Source: Hamiltosporidium tvaerminnensis (taxonomy: Eukaryota; Microsporidia; Dubosqiidae). Taken from it: 64,000 bases of DNA. Below, piece after piece: positions 1 to 9,300 of the stretch. Under the pieces are notes generated by a model. That model did no database searches. It was not told the DNA's origin and saw only the letters and a list, made by a program, of their open reading frames with translations. The DNA lies in NCBI GenBank assembly GCA_022605425.2, contig JAKIMF020000001.1, positions 250,501 to 314,500 on the forward strand, read 5' to 3'. Made by a program: the position numbers and the translations under genes. Numbering within the stretch: the first letter of the stretch is position 1; each line of letters opens with the position of its first letter.

Positions 1-1
1 T

Positions 2-3000
2 AACCGTAGTGATAACACCCCTTTAACTAACAATACTAATAATTGTAGTAATAACACCCCTTTAATCACCCCTTTAATCAACACTATCTCTACTTACCTC
101 CTTATATCTAATACCCTGTTACTTACTAACCATTTACTTAATACTTATAACACCCTTAAGAATAGACATTCCTTTCTATTAACAGGTGTTAATAAGATAC
201 TTTTATTTAAAGAAGAAGTAAATAATTTAAATATTTTATTAAAAGAGAAATGTTTAAGATTATCACAATTAAAGGTAGAAAGTACTAACAATATAACAGA
301 TTTAATAAATGAAAAAGAAAAAGTAAATAACACTATAAAAGAGATAATTAGTGTTAATAAAGATATAAAGAATAACATATGTTATTCTTTAAGTAAAAGA
401 AAAGTAATAAGTAAAGAAATAAAGGGTGTTAAAGATAATATAGATAGTGTTATTAGAGATATAAAGGGTGTTGATAAGAAGAGTGTTAGTGAGTTAAAGA
501 GTATGAATAACCCACCTTTAGTTATTAAGAAGGTACTTAGTGGGGTAGTGGGGGTATTGGAGGGGGATAGTAGTATGATGGAGGGTTATAGTATGATGAT
601 GGAGGGTGATAAGGGTTATAGTAGTAGTAGTATGATGGAGGGTGTTAAGGGAAGTAGGGATAGTAGTATGATTGAGGGTTATAGTAGTATGATGGAGGGT
701 GTTAAGGGAAGTAGGGATAGTAGTATGATTGAGGGTTATAGTAGTATGATGGAGGGTGTTAAGGGTAGTAGTATGATGAAGGGTGTTAAGGGTTATAGTA
801 TGATGGAGGGTGTTAAGGGAAGTAGGGATAGTAGTATGATGGAGGGTGTTAAGGGAAGTAGGGATAGTAGAGAGGATGATAAGGGTGTTAAGGGAAGTAG
901 GGATAGTAGTATGATGGAGGGTTTTGAGGGAAGTAGGGATATAAAGGGTCTTAGTGAAGTTTATGATAAACAACAGGGTGTTAATGACAGTATTACTAAT
1001 ATAAAGGGTGTTAGTAAAAGTACTATTAAACAACAGGGTGTTAACATAAGTACTAATAAACAACGGGGTGTTAAGAGTAGAGAGTGGAGGGAGGTTATTA
1101 GTATAGTGAGAAGAGAGGATTTTATAGCAAGGATAGTAAATTATAGGGATTTATTAGAAGATGGATTAGAAGAGGGTGATATGTTAGAAGATGGATTAGA
1201 AGAGGAATTAGAGGGTGTTAGTGATAAGGATATATTGGAGGGTGTTAGTGATAGTAGTATGTTAGAGGGTGTTAGTGATAGTAGTATGTTAGAGGGTGTT
1301 AGTGATAGTAGTATGTTAGAGGGTGTTAGTGATAGTAGTATGTTAGAGGGTGTTAATGTCAATACTGATAATAACACCCCTTTAACTAACAATAGTAATA
1401 ACACCCCTTTAACTAACAATACCACTAACACCCCTTTAACAAACAATACCACTAACAATACCACTAATACCACTAACACCCCTTTAACTAACAATACCAC
1501 TAACACCACTAATACCACTAACACCCCTTTAACAAACAATACCACTAACAATACCACTAATACCACTAACACCCCTTTAACAAATAACCCCTTTACCCCT
1601 CTTATCCCTCTTGCTTATAAGGCTTCTACTGCTTGTGGTCCTTTATGTAAGTGGCTTTCTTCTACATTAGATTATATACAAATAACAAGTAAATTAAAAC
1701 CTTTTATAAAAGAACTTAAGAATATTAATAATAGTATTATTAATAATAAAAGGGTGTTAAATAATAAACAAGAGTGTCTTAAATTAAAAGAAGAAAAGGT
1801 TTTACAACTTAAAGAGGAATTAAGAGTTAAGAGTTGTAGTGTTATAACGTATGAGAAGGAAATGGAAGAAATAAAGGGTAGGATGTGTGTTATGGAGGAG
1901 TGTATAGGTGTTATGGAAGAGGAAGTAGGGAGATGGAGTGTAGAGATAGGATGTGTTAGAGATAAGGGGGGTAGTAATAGTAGTAGGGATAGGGGTAGTG
2001 TATTAGAGGGTGTTAATAACAGTATTGATGATTATAAGTGTAATAGTAGTAGGGATATGTTAGAGGGTAATAGTAGTAGGGATATGTTAGAGGGTAATAG
2101 TAGGGATATGTTAGAGGCTTTTATTAATAAGGATGGTAGTAGAGAGGGTGTTAATAATATGGAGTATGATTATAAGGGTGTTAGTAATAAAGACAGTAGT
2201 AGTGGTAATGAACAAAGGGGCTTTAACAACATCACTAATAATTATCACCCTCTTAACAACAGTACTAATAATTATCACCCTCTTAACAACAGTACTAATA
2301 ATTATCACCCTCTTAACAACAGTACTAATAACTATCACCCCTTTAATAACAGTACTACTGATATTAATATACCTTATCTTACTAACCTTTTAAATCTTCT
2401 TAATAATAACACTTATATGGATAATAGTGTTATTTCTTATATAAGAAATACTTATTATAAATTAAGAGGTGTTAGTAATATTAATACTAATGATTTAAAT
2501 ATTTTATTAGAAAATAAAAGGGTTATATATATATATGATAAAGAGGGTGTTATTACAAAGGAAGTAACAAGGAATAATAAGAAGATGAGGTGTAGTGTTA
2601 TTGGTAAGGGTAATAGTAGTGGGGGTATTAGTACTTATAGTGTTAGTAATAACTATAGTGGTAACACCCCTTTAGGTAGTAGTAATAATGATTATTGTGG
2701 TAACACCCCTTTAGGTAGTAGTAATAATGATTATTGTGGTAACACCCCTTTAGGTAGTAATAATAATAACTATAGTGGTAACACCCCTTTAGGTAGTAAT
2801 AATAATAACTATAGTGGTAACACCCCTTTAGGTAGTAATAATAATAACTATAGTGTTAACACCCCTTTAGGTAGTAGTAATAACTATAGTGTTAACACCC
2901 CTTTAGGTAGTAATAATAATAACTATAGTGTTAACACCCCTTTAGGTAGTAGTAATAACTATAGTGGTAACACCCCTTTAGGTAGTAGTAATAATGATTA

Positions 3001-6000
3001 TTGTGGTAACACCCCTTTAGGTAGTAGTAATAATGATTATTGTGGTAACACCCCCTTATCTAATATCCTTCATATTCTTAATACCTTTCTTGTTACTTCT
3101 ATGGATAATAACAACTATTTAACAGTAATTAACACTGCTATGTTACATAATATAGATATAATAATAACAGGGTGTTATTATTACTGTCCTTATATTTATT
3201 CACTTATAAAATATCAAATGACTGTAAAAGGTTTTAATGTTATTTTAATAGGAAAAGATAAAGAAGGGTGTTATGAAGGTATTTATAATATTATATATGA
3301 AGAGGGTGTTAGTGATTGTATAAGAGAAGTAATAAGTGAGGTATATAAAGGGGTGGATATAATAGAGAATATGTTAGAGAAGGGTGTTAGAGGCAGTAGG
3401 GATATTTTAGAGAAGGGTGTTAATGATAAGGATATGTTAGAGGGTAATGTAAAGGGTGTTAATGATAAGGATGATTTTAAAGAGGGTGTTAGTAACAGAT
3501 CAGATAAACAACAGGGTCTTAATGACAGTCCTAATACTTTACACCCTGTTAATGAACGTACTTATAAACAACAGGGTCTTAATAACAGTATATCTAATAT
3601 GAATACCTTTAACAATCTATCTACTATCAATACCTTTAACAATCTATCTACTATCAATACCTTTAATACCTCTGAGTCTTCTTTATTATCAGGTGTTATT
3701 TCTTTAGAAAATAACCTTTTATCTTTAATAAGTAATAATAATATGGAAATAAAAGGTGTTAAATCTATAATAGAGTGTAAGAGGGTGTTAGATATTAAAA
3801 GAAAAGAATTTAAAGAATTAAAGGATAGAAATAAAGAAATAAGAGATATTGAAAATAACATATGTTACTTATATGAAAGTATAAGAAAGTCTTATTATAG
3901 TAAATATAAGGTATATTTAAGTAATAAAGTATTTAAAGGGGTATTAAGATATATAATAAAGGGGGTAATAAAAGGTTTTAGTGAAAGGGTGTTATTAGAG
4001 GGTGTTAGTGAAAGGGAGTTATTAGAGGGTGTTAATGATAGGGAGTTATTGGAGGGTAATTTTGATAGGGAGTTATCTGAGGGTGTTAGTCATAGGGAGT
4101 TATTAGAGGGTGTTAATGAAAGGGAGTTATTAGAGGGTGTTAGTGATAGGGAGTTATTGGTGGGTGTTAATGAAAGGGAGTTATTAGAGGGTGTTAATGA
4201 AAGGGAGTTATTAGAGGGTGTTAGTCATAGGGAGTTATTAGAGGGTGTTAATGAAAGGGTGTTATTAGAGGGTGTTAATGAAAGGGAGTTATTAGAGGGT
4301 GTTAGTGATAGGGAGTTATTGGTGGGTGTTAATGAAAGGGAGTTATTGGAGGGTGTTAATGAAAGGGAGTTATTAGAGGGTGTTAGTCATAGGGAGTTAT
4401 TGGAGGGTGTTAATGATAAGAGTAGTAGTAGAGAGGGTGTTATCAACAGCACTGATAGATTAGAGGGTGTTAGTAAGAGTACTGATAGATTAGAGGGTGT
4501 TAGCAACAGTACTAATGAACAACACCCTGTTAGTAATAATACTACACAACACCCTGTTAATAACAATACTACACAACACCCTGTTAATAACAATACTACA
4601 CAACACCCTGTTAACACTAACCTAAATACTACTATAGCTAACACCCTCTTATCTTTCTATTCTTACTCTTATATGCCTGTTGATAGACAAAGGGTGTTAA
4701 ATTATAAAGAATTGAGAAATGAAATATTAAATATAGAATTACCTTTTAATTACCTGTTAATTAACTTAGATGTAACATTATTAAAATTAAAATGTGTTAG
4801 TGTTAGTTGTGGTAGTGAAGAGAATAATAAAAGGGTGTTAGATACTATAAATAGAGAGAGTATTTGTATTATTAAGAATGTACAGTTTATGCCAGAACTT
4901 AAGGATATGTGTAGTAATTATAGGGGTGTTAATTATAGTAGGGAGGTAGTAGGGGGTGGTAGTAGGGATATATTAGAGGGTGTTAATTATAAAGGTAGTG
5001 TATTAGAGGGTGTTAACAATAGTAGGGAGGTATTAGAGGGTGTTAATTATAAAGGTATTGTAGTAGGGGGTGTTAATTATAAAGATAGTGGATTAAAGGG
5101 TGTTAACAATAGTAGGGAGGTATTAGAGGGTGTTGGTTCTAGTACTAGCAAACAAGACCCTATTAATAGTAAGACTTACAAACAATACCCTTTTATTAGT
5201 AGTACTTATAAACAAGACCCTTTTAATAACACTACTAATAATTATCACCCTGTTAATAAGAGTACTAAACAACACCCCTTTAAAAGAGTCATTTACTGTA
5301 TGGAAGGTAACACACAACACTCTCTTATGGAGGATTGTAGAATAATTTATGGTGAACAAGAATATTCTTATAATAACATATATAAGACATATAGAGATAT
5401 AATAAGGGAAGAGGGTGTTAGTAATAGAAGTAAGGGATTAGAGAGGGGTGTTAGTAATAGAAGTAAGGGATTAGAGAGGGGTGTTAGTAATAGAAGTAAG
5501 GGATTAGAGAGGGGTGTTAGTAATAGAAGTAAGGGATTAGAGAGGGGTGTTAGTATAGTAGAGGGTAGAGAGGGGGGTGTTAATAGTAAGAAGAAGGGTG
5601 TTAGTAATGCAAGTATACGAGAAGGGGGTGTTAATATAGTAGAGGGTAAGAATAGGGGTGTTAATAGTAAGAAGAAGGGTGTTAGTAACAGTAATAAGTA
5701 TAAGGGTAGTAGATATAGGGGTGTTAATTATAAGACATTATCTATAAGAGGTGTTAATGATAAATCATTCTCTATAACACCCCTTAGTAATACATCTCCT
5801 CATATAACACCTCTTAGTAATACATTTCCTCATATAACACCTGTTAAAACTAAATCATTCTCTATAACACCCCTTATTAAGACATCTCCCCATATAACAT
5901 CTGTTAAAACCAAATCATACTCTATAACACCTGTTAGTAATACATCTCCTTATATAACACCTCTTAACACTAAATCATACTCTATAACACCTGTTAATAC

Positions 6001-7417
6001 TACTACCCTTTATTCTATACTTAAGTATTCCTTTATATATTCTTTAGAAATAAGATGTGTTATTTTACATTCTTATATATGTTATATCTCTTGTTATATT
6101 CCTTATACTTTAAGTTTTAATTATGAATGGTCTTTAAAAGATTTATTGTTATTTATAAGGTGTTGTAAGTATATGACATTTAAAGAGAGTATAGGTGTTG
6201 TGTATGGTAGTAGGTTAAGTTATAAAGAGGTTATTTGTATAGAAATAGTAGGTGATATAATAAAGGGGGGTGTTAGTAGTATGGATATAGTAGAGGAGGG
6301 TGTTAGTAGTAAGGATATAGTAGAGGGTGTTAGTAATAAGGATATAGTAGAGGAGGGTGTTAGTAGTATGGATATAGTAGAGGAGGGTGTTAGTTATAAG
6401 GATATAGTAGAGGGTGTTAGTTATAAGGATATAGTAGAGGGTGTTAGTAGTATGGATATAGTAGAGGAGGGTGTTAGTAGTATGGATATAGTAGAGTGTG
6501 TTAACAATAGTAGGGATATTAAGGAGGGGGGTGTTAGTAAAGGTAGTATGTTAGAGGGTGTTAGTAGTATGGATATAGTAGAGGGTGTTAACAATAGTAG
6601 GGATATTAAGGAGGGGGGTGTTAGTAAAGGTAGTATGTTAGAGGGTGTTAGTAGTATGGATATAGTAGAGGGTGTTAACAATAGTAGGGATATTAAGGAG
6701 GGGGGTGTTAGTTATAAGGATATAGTAGAGGGTGTTAGTAAAGGTACTAGTAATTATAAGGGTGTTATTAACAGTACTAATAAACAACACCCTGTTAACA
6801 ATATTACTGATACTTATCACCCTCTTAACGACAGTACTGATACTTATCACCCTGTTAACAACAGTACTGATAATACCCCCTCTTATACCTGGTTATTTAC
6901 TTACTATGATATTCTTAAGGATAAATTAAAAGGTAAAGAATATGAAATTATAAATAACAAGGAAATTACAAGTAAGAATAAGAAGGATAACAAGGATACT
7001 AACAAGGGATTGGATAGTCACGATATTAACAAGGGATTTATTAACAAGGAACTTACAAGTAAGTCTAACAAGGATACTAACAAGGATAACAAGGGACTCA
7101 TTAACAAGGAACTTACAAGTAATTATAACAAGGATATCAATGGATTCATTAACAAGGAACTTACTAGTAATGATATTAACAATCAATCTTGTAAATTATC
7201 ACCCTTTAGTATTAAGGTAAGATTCTATAAAGCTATAGTAGTAGAAGAGGGTGTTAATTATAGTAATATTGATAATGTATGTTATTTACTTATTAAAGAG
7301 GTTAATAGTAGTAATAAGAAGGAATGGGTTTGGGTTGTTAATAAAGGGGTGATAGATAAGGTATATGTAAGTAGTATAAAGGGGTGTTATTATAGTGTAG
7401 TGGGTGAAGTATTATAG
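2..7417 (+). CDS. DYN1: Cytoplasmic dynein heavy chain, C-terminal motor part, 5' end outside window, repeat-expanded
   Basis: Minus-end-directed microtubule motor. The frame is open from base 2 to the TAG/TAA-free end at 7417 (2471 codons), so the ATG at 503 is internal and the gene starts left of the window. Family landmarks appear in the right order, numbered from base 2. They are: stalk helix CC1 (about 40-167); start of the microtubule-binding domain, SMNNPPLVIKKVL (167-179); its middle, WREVISIVRREDFIARIVNY (362-381); its end, KASTACGPLCKW (540-551); CC2, ending EEEVGRWSVEI (639-649); AAA5, NDLNILLENKRVIYIYDKEG (about 820-840) and about 1038-1110; inter-AAA helices (1227-1327); AAA6, SVSCGSEENNKRVLDTI then IIKNVQFMPEL (1600-1640), CMEGNTQHSLMEDCRIIYGE (about 1766-1785) and ESIGVVYGSRL (about 2062-2072); C-terminal strand region (2397-2465). 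Repeat blocks separate these islands and add about 1000 residues. No P-loop is expected in AAA5/6. The assignment is from recalled family motifs. Confidence 0.88.
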   Translation, partial: NRSDNTPLTNNTNNCSNNTPLITPLINTISTYLLISNTLLLTNHLLNTYNTLKNRHSFLLTGVNKILLFKEEVNNLNILLKEKCLRLSQLKVESTNNITDLINEKEKVNNTIKEIISVNKDIKNNICYSLSKRKVISKEIKGVKDNIDSVIRDIKGVDKKSVSELKSMNNPPLVIKKVLSGVVGVLEGDSSMMEGYSMMMEGDKGYSSSSMMEGVKGSRDSSMIEGYSSMMEGVKGSRDSSMIEGYSSMMEGVKGSSMMKGVKGYSMMEGVKGSRDSSMMEGVKGSRDSREDDKGVKGSRDSSMMEGFEGSRDIKGLSEVYDKQQGVNDSITNIKGVSKSTIKQQGVNISTNKQRGVKSREWREVISIVRREDFIARIVNYRDLLEDGLEEGDMLEDGLEEELEGVSDKDILEGVSDSSMLEGVSDSSMLEGVSDSSMLEGVSDSSMLEGVNVNTDNNTPLTNNSNNTPLTNNTTNTPLTNNTTNNTTNTTNTPLTNNTTNTTNTTNTPLTNNTTNNTTNTTNTPLTNNPFTPLIPLAYKASTACGPLCKWLSSTLDYIQITSKLKPFIKELKNINNSIINNKRVLNNKQECLKLKEEKVLQLKEELRVKSCSVITYEKEMEEIKGRMCVMEECIGVMEEEVGRWSVEIGCVRDKGGSNSSRDRGSVLEGVNNSIDDYKCNSSRDMLEGNSSRDMLEGNSRDMLEAFINKDGSREGVNNMEYDYKGVSNKDSSSGNEQRGFNNITNNYHPLNNSTNNYHPLNNSTNNYHPLNNSTNNYHPFNNSTTDINIPYLTNLLNLLNNNTYMDNSVISYIRNTYYKLRGVSNINTNDLNILLENKRVIYIYDKEGVITKEVTRNNKKMRCSVIGKGNSSGGISTYSVSNNYSGNTPLGSSNNDYCGNTPLGSSNNDYCGNTPLGSNNNNYSGNTPLGSNNNNYSGNTPLGSNNNNYSVNTPLGSSNNYSVNTPLGSNNNNYSVNTPLGSSNNYSGNTPLGSSNNDYCGNTPLGSSNNDYCGNTPLSNILHILNTFLVTSMDNNNYLTVINTAMLHNIDIIITGCYYYCPYIYSLIKYQMTVKGFNVILIGKDKEGCYEGIYNIIYEEGVSDCIREVISEVYKGVDIIENMLEKGVRGSRDILEKGVNDKDMLEGNVKGVNDKDDFKEGVSNRSDKQQGLNDSPNTLHPVNERTYKQQGLNNSISNMNTFNNLSTINTFNNLSTINTFNTSESSLLSGVISLENNLLSLISNNNMEIKGVKSIIECKRVLDIKRKEFKELKDRNKEIRDIENNICYLYESIRKSYYSKYKVYLSNKVFKGVLRYIIKGVIKGFSERVLLEGVSERELLEGVNDRELLEGNFDRELSEGVSHRELLEGVNERELLEGVSDRELLVGVNERELLEGVNERELLEGVSHRELLEGVNERVLLEGVNERELLEGVSDRELLVGVNERELLEGVNERELLEGVSHRELLEGVNDKSSSREGVINSTDRLEGVSKSTDRLEGVSNSTNEQHPVSNNTTQHPVNNNTTQHPVNNNTTQHPVNTNLNTTIANTLLSFYSYSYMPVDRQRVLNYKELRNEILNIELPFNYLLINLDVTLLKLKCVSVSCGSEENNKRVLDTINRESICIIKNVQFMPELKDMCSNYRGVNYSREVVGGGSRDILEGVNYKGSVLEGVNNSREVLEGVNYKGIVVGGVNYKDSGLKGVNNSREVLEGVGSSTSKQDPINSKTYKQYPFISSTYKQDPFNNTTNNYHPVNKSTKQHPFKRVIYCMEGNTQHSLMEDCRIIYGEQEYSYNNIYKTYRDIIREEGVSNRSKGLERGVSNRSKGLERGVSNRSKGLERGVSNRSKGLERGVSIVEGREGGVNSKKKGVSNASIREGGVNIVEGKNRGVNSKKKGVSNSNKYKGSRYRGVNYKTLSIRGVNDKSFSITPLSNTSPHITPLSNTFPHITPVKTKSFSITPLIKTSPHITSVKTKSYSITPVSNTSPYITPLNTKSYSITPVNTTTLYSILKYSFIYSLEIRCVILHSYICYISCYIPYTLSFNYEWSLKDLLLFIRCCKYMTFKESIGVVYGSRLSYKEVICIEIVGDIIKGGVSSMDIVEEGVSSKDIVEGVSNKDIVEEGVSSMDIVEEGVSYKDIVEGVSYKDIVEGVSSMDIVEEGVSSMDIVECVNNSRDIKEGGVSKGSMLEGVSSMDIVEGVNNSRDIKEGGVSKGSMLEGVSSMDIVEGVNNSRDIKEGGVSYKDIVEGVSKGTSNYKGVINSTNKQHPVNNITDTYHPLNDSTDTYHPVNNSTDNTPSYTWLFTYYDILKDKLKGKEYEIINNKEITSKNKKDNKDTNKGLDSHDINKGFINKELTSKSNKDTNKDNKGLINKELTSNYNKDINGFINKELTSNDINNQSCKLSPFSIKVRFYKAIVVEEGVNYSNIDNVCYLLIKEVNSSNKKEWVWVVNKGVIDKVYVSSIKGCYYSVVGEVL
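560..1060 (+). repeat. Repeat block 1 inside the dynein microtubule-binding domain
   Basis: Tandem units of GGGTGTTAAGGGAAGTAGGG and relatives, encoding MEGVKGSRDSS-type peptides. They separate the first helix of the microtubule-binding domain (SMNNPPLVIKK) from the conserved segment around REDFIARIVNY. The frame stays open throughout. Confidence 0.9.
1215..1600 (+). repeat. Repeat block 2 inside the dynein microtubule-binding domain, strand-switched
   Basis: About five 27-bp units (peptide EGVSDSSML) carry the word as AGGGTGTTA. From about 1370 the word flips to TAACACCCC, giving NTPLTNN peptides with AATACCACT spacers. The block sits between the REDFIARIVNY segment and the KASTACGPLCKW end of the domain. 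Sense and antisense copies are adjacent in one exon. Confidence 0.9.
1960..2365 (+). repeat. Repeat block 3 between dynein stalk and AAA5
   Basis: Short sense units (LEGNSSRDM) are followed by about four 30-bp antisense units encoding YHPLNNSTNN. Here the word is read in the frame where TAA would be a stop codon, and its first triplet is TAT instead. Confidence 0.85.
2635..3065 (+). repeat. Repeat block 4 within AAA5, 36-39-bp NTPLG units
   Basis: About eleven tandem units of GGTAACACCCCTTTAGGTAG followed by AATAATNNTTATTGTGGT-like spacers, encoding NTPLGSSNNDYCG and close variants. It splits the AAA5 module between its two conserved islands. Confidence 0.9.
3340..3680 (+). repeat. Repeat block 5 between AAA5 and the AAA5-AAA6 helices
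   Basis: Irregular EGVND and KQQGLN units on the sense word are followed by three NTFNNLSTI units of about 27 bp. It is less regular than the other blocks, suggesting an older expansion. Confidence 0.75.
3980..4620 (+). repeat. Repeat block 6 before AAA6, 27-bp RELLEGVNE units
   Basis: About sixteen 27-bp units GAAAGGGAGTTATTAGAGGG plus TGTTAAT, encoding RELLEGV[NS][ED/H]. Antisense QHPVNNNT units (CAACACCCTGTTAATAAC) end the block. Near-identical units indicate recent slippage or unequal exchange. Confidence 0.9.
4920..5280 (+). repeat. Repeat block 7 inside AAA6
   Basis: Sense units encoding SREVLEGVNYKG give way to antisense-type units with STYKQDPFN peptides. It separates the KNVQFMPEL island from the CMEGNTQHSLMEDCRIIYGE island of AAA6. 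Confidence 0.8.
5405..6000 (+). repeat. Repeat block 8 inside AAA6, sense then antisense units
   Basis: Four exact 33-bp units encode NRSKGLERGVS, followed by SKKKGVS units. Then come antisense units in yet another frame (ATAACACCCCTTAGTAAT, encoding ITPLSNTSPH). This is the ITPL frame, distinct from the NTPL frame of block 4. Confidence 0.85.
6265..6870 (+). repeat. Repeat block 9 between AAA6 and the dynein C-terminal domain
   Basis: Many SSMDIVEEGV and NNSRDIKEGGV units are arranged in a higher-order repeat of about 114 bp (clear at 6495-6710). The block ends in antisense HPVNNSTD units. Confidence 0.88.
6960..7165 (+). repeat. Lys/Asn-rich repeat NKELTSN in the dynein C-terminal domain
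   Basis: Four to five variable units with the core ATTAACAAGGAACTTACAAG encode INKELTS plus NKDTNKD spacers. It lacks the AGGGTGTTA word, so it is a different repeat type from blocks 1-9. Confidence 0.75.
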
Positions 7418-7830
7418 GAGTAGTAGTAGGGAATAAAGGGTGTTATTGTATTTAGGAGTAGTAGTGATAAGAGGGTGTTATAGTATATTAGGAGTAGTAG
7501 TAGTGATAAGAGGGTGTTATAGTATTAAGGAGTAGGAGTTGGGAATAAAGGGTGTTATGGTATTATAGGAGTAGTGGTAGTAGTAGGGAATAAAGGGTTT
7601 TATAGTATTATAGGAGTAGTAGTAGTAGTAGGGAATAAAGGGTTTTATAGTATTATAGGAGTAGTAGTAGTAGTAGCAGGGATAAGAGGGTTTTATTGTA
7701 GTAGTGATTAGTAGTAGGTATAAGAGGGTGTTATAGTACTAGGGAATAGCACTAGGAAGTAGAAGGTGTTAACTATTAGTTTGGTATAATAGGGTGTTAG
7801 GTATATAAATAGGTGTTAATGTTCCTTAGT
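7418..7830 (+). repeat. Non-coding continuation of the GGGTGTTA array after the dynein stop codon
   Basis: Units of GGAGTAGTAGTAGGGAATAA plus AGGGTGTTAT recur about every 50-60 bp, with AGGGTTTTAT variants. TAG and TAA stops occur in every unit, so this part cannot be translated. The word therefore persists without coding constraint. Confidence 0.9.
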
Positions 7831-7931
7831 TAAACTTTTATTAAAGGTTTACTGTTATATTTTTAATGTACTTTGTGGTTCTTTTAATTGATGAAGTAGG
7901 AGATATAAATAATCGATTAGAGATATAAATA

Positions 7932-9300
7932 TAGGGTTTTTCGATCAATATAATAATTATTTTGAAAAAAAAATTCATTCATAATAAAATTTACTCCTAT
8001 GTCAAATTCTTTTTCAGGTAAAAATACCAACGAGGACAAATATGATTTTCATGTAATGTGAAACACCGGAATGTATAGAGTGCTAAAATTACAATGTTTT
8101 GAAGTGTCTTGTGTAAAAATCTGGATCACATGATAAAAATCTCCCATTATCCACCATTCCAACTCTGAGGAAACAAATGGTTTCTATTAATGATCGGGAA
8201 TGCATAATTGAAAAAAACATTAGAAGGCTATTCTATGTCCGCAATTTCCTCTAATTATCGAATAAATTACCAGACGGCTAATAGTATCGTTAGACGATAT
8301 CTAAAAACCGGCTTAGGTATTTGTCGAGAAAAGAGGTGGTGATAGGGCGATCAAAGTTAACTTTGGAAATAAAAGAGAGCTTACAAACCTATGGAAATTT
8401 TGAGCGTAAAAAACCCTCTATGAGTTGGCAGAATGGGTTAAATGTACATTTTATGTTGATGTGTCAACTAGTACAATTGATCGCGCACTAAGGGAGTTAC
8501 ATTACACTCTAAAGCGTGTAACATTAGTGCCTGAGCGTAGAAATACACTTTCGACAATTGAGCTAAGAACCAATTACGCAACTAGTTTTCGTGAGTTGGA
8601 GGTTGATAACGATGACAAAAACTTTGTCTTTTTAGATGAAGTTGGGTTCGCAGTAGTAACACGCCCCAGTAGAGGTCGTAATATGAGAAGTGAATCTGCA
8701 TACTTATCTGCAACAGCAGCCCGAAGTAGAAATATTTCAGAAGTGTCGGCAATGAACAAATATGGTATGATATACCATAAGATTCATGAGAGGGCCATAA
8801 ATGATGAGGATTTCAAATTATTCTTTAAGGATATTCATTTAAGTTGTCAACGGCAAGGAATTTTGACTTCAATATTAGTAATGGACAATGCGAGAATTCA
8901 TCACTATCAGGGATTGAATGATGATGAGGAATTTTCTCGTATCGAATAAAATATCTTCCACTTTACTCTCCATTTCTTAATCCAATTGAGAATATATTCT
9001 CAGTCTGAAAAAATAGAGTAATTCGAGGTGGTGCTCGTACTGAGTCTCAGTTGAGAATATTAATTTGTGAAAAATTTAATGAGATCACGGGAGAACATTG
9101 TAGTTCTTTTTACCGTAAAATGTTAGGATATTTGCAAATGGCTGAAGTAGGGCAAGTGATTCTTGAATAATAAATCTCCAGTACTATTTATAATCAGTTT
9201 TTCAAATTTCTATTTTTCAAATTTTTATTTTATAAATTGTTTTTTTAAAAATGATTATTATATTTATTGCAATGATTATTATATTGATCGAAAAACCCTA
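7932..9300 (+). mobile_element. DD34E (IS630/Tc1/mariner-like) DNA transposon, decayed copy 1
   Basis: Terminal inverted repeats TAGGGTTTTTCGATCAATAT at the left end and its complement at 9281-9300, flanked by TA dinucleotides as expected for insertion at TA. The element is about 1.37 kb with one decayed transposase gene. It lies in an AGATATAAAT-rich repeat visible on both sides. A second copy in opposite orientation is at 38.66-40.20 kb. Confidence 0.88.
7999..9170 (+). pseudogene. DD34E transposase pseudogene, copy 1
   Basis: Starts MSNSFSGKNT like copy 2. The longest open stretch, from 8425, has an HTH-like segment (STSTIDRAL), the first catalytic Asp in FLDEVGF and the second in VMDNARIHHY. 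A two-base indel then creates TAA at 8947, and the third catalytic residue (NPIEN) follows in another frame near 8980. More frame breaks lie before 8425; for example, two extra bases near 8055 relative to copy 2. The family is the Tc1/mariner/IS630 superfamily. This copy cannot make an active enzyme. Confidence 0.88.

Noticed and set aside
6000-6260. Similarity of SLKDLLLFI...VVYGSRL to the AAA lid of midasin (Rea1)
   Set aside because: The neighbouring islands (microtubule-binding domain, stalk helices, AAA6 KNV segment) fit dynein heavy chain in order, and the IYG-R segment is also a dynein AAA6 feature.
518-7186. Many antisense open frames across the dynein locus
   Set aside because: They are repeats read on the other strand; none carries a conserved island, and several consist only of (LTPSNIL)n or (VLVVL)n.
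503-7417. Treating the ATG at 503 as the start of a 2304-aa protein
   Set aside because: The same frame is open from base 2 and encodes the conserved dynein CC1 helix before this Met, so the gene begins outside the window.
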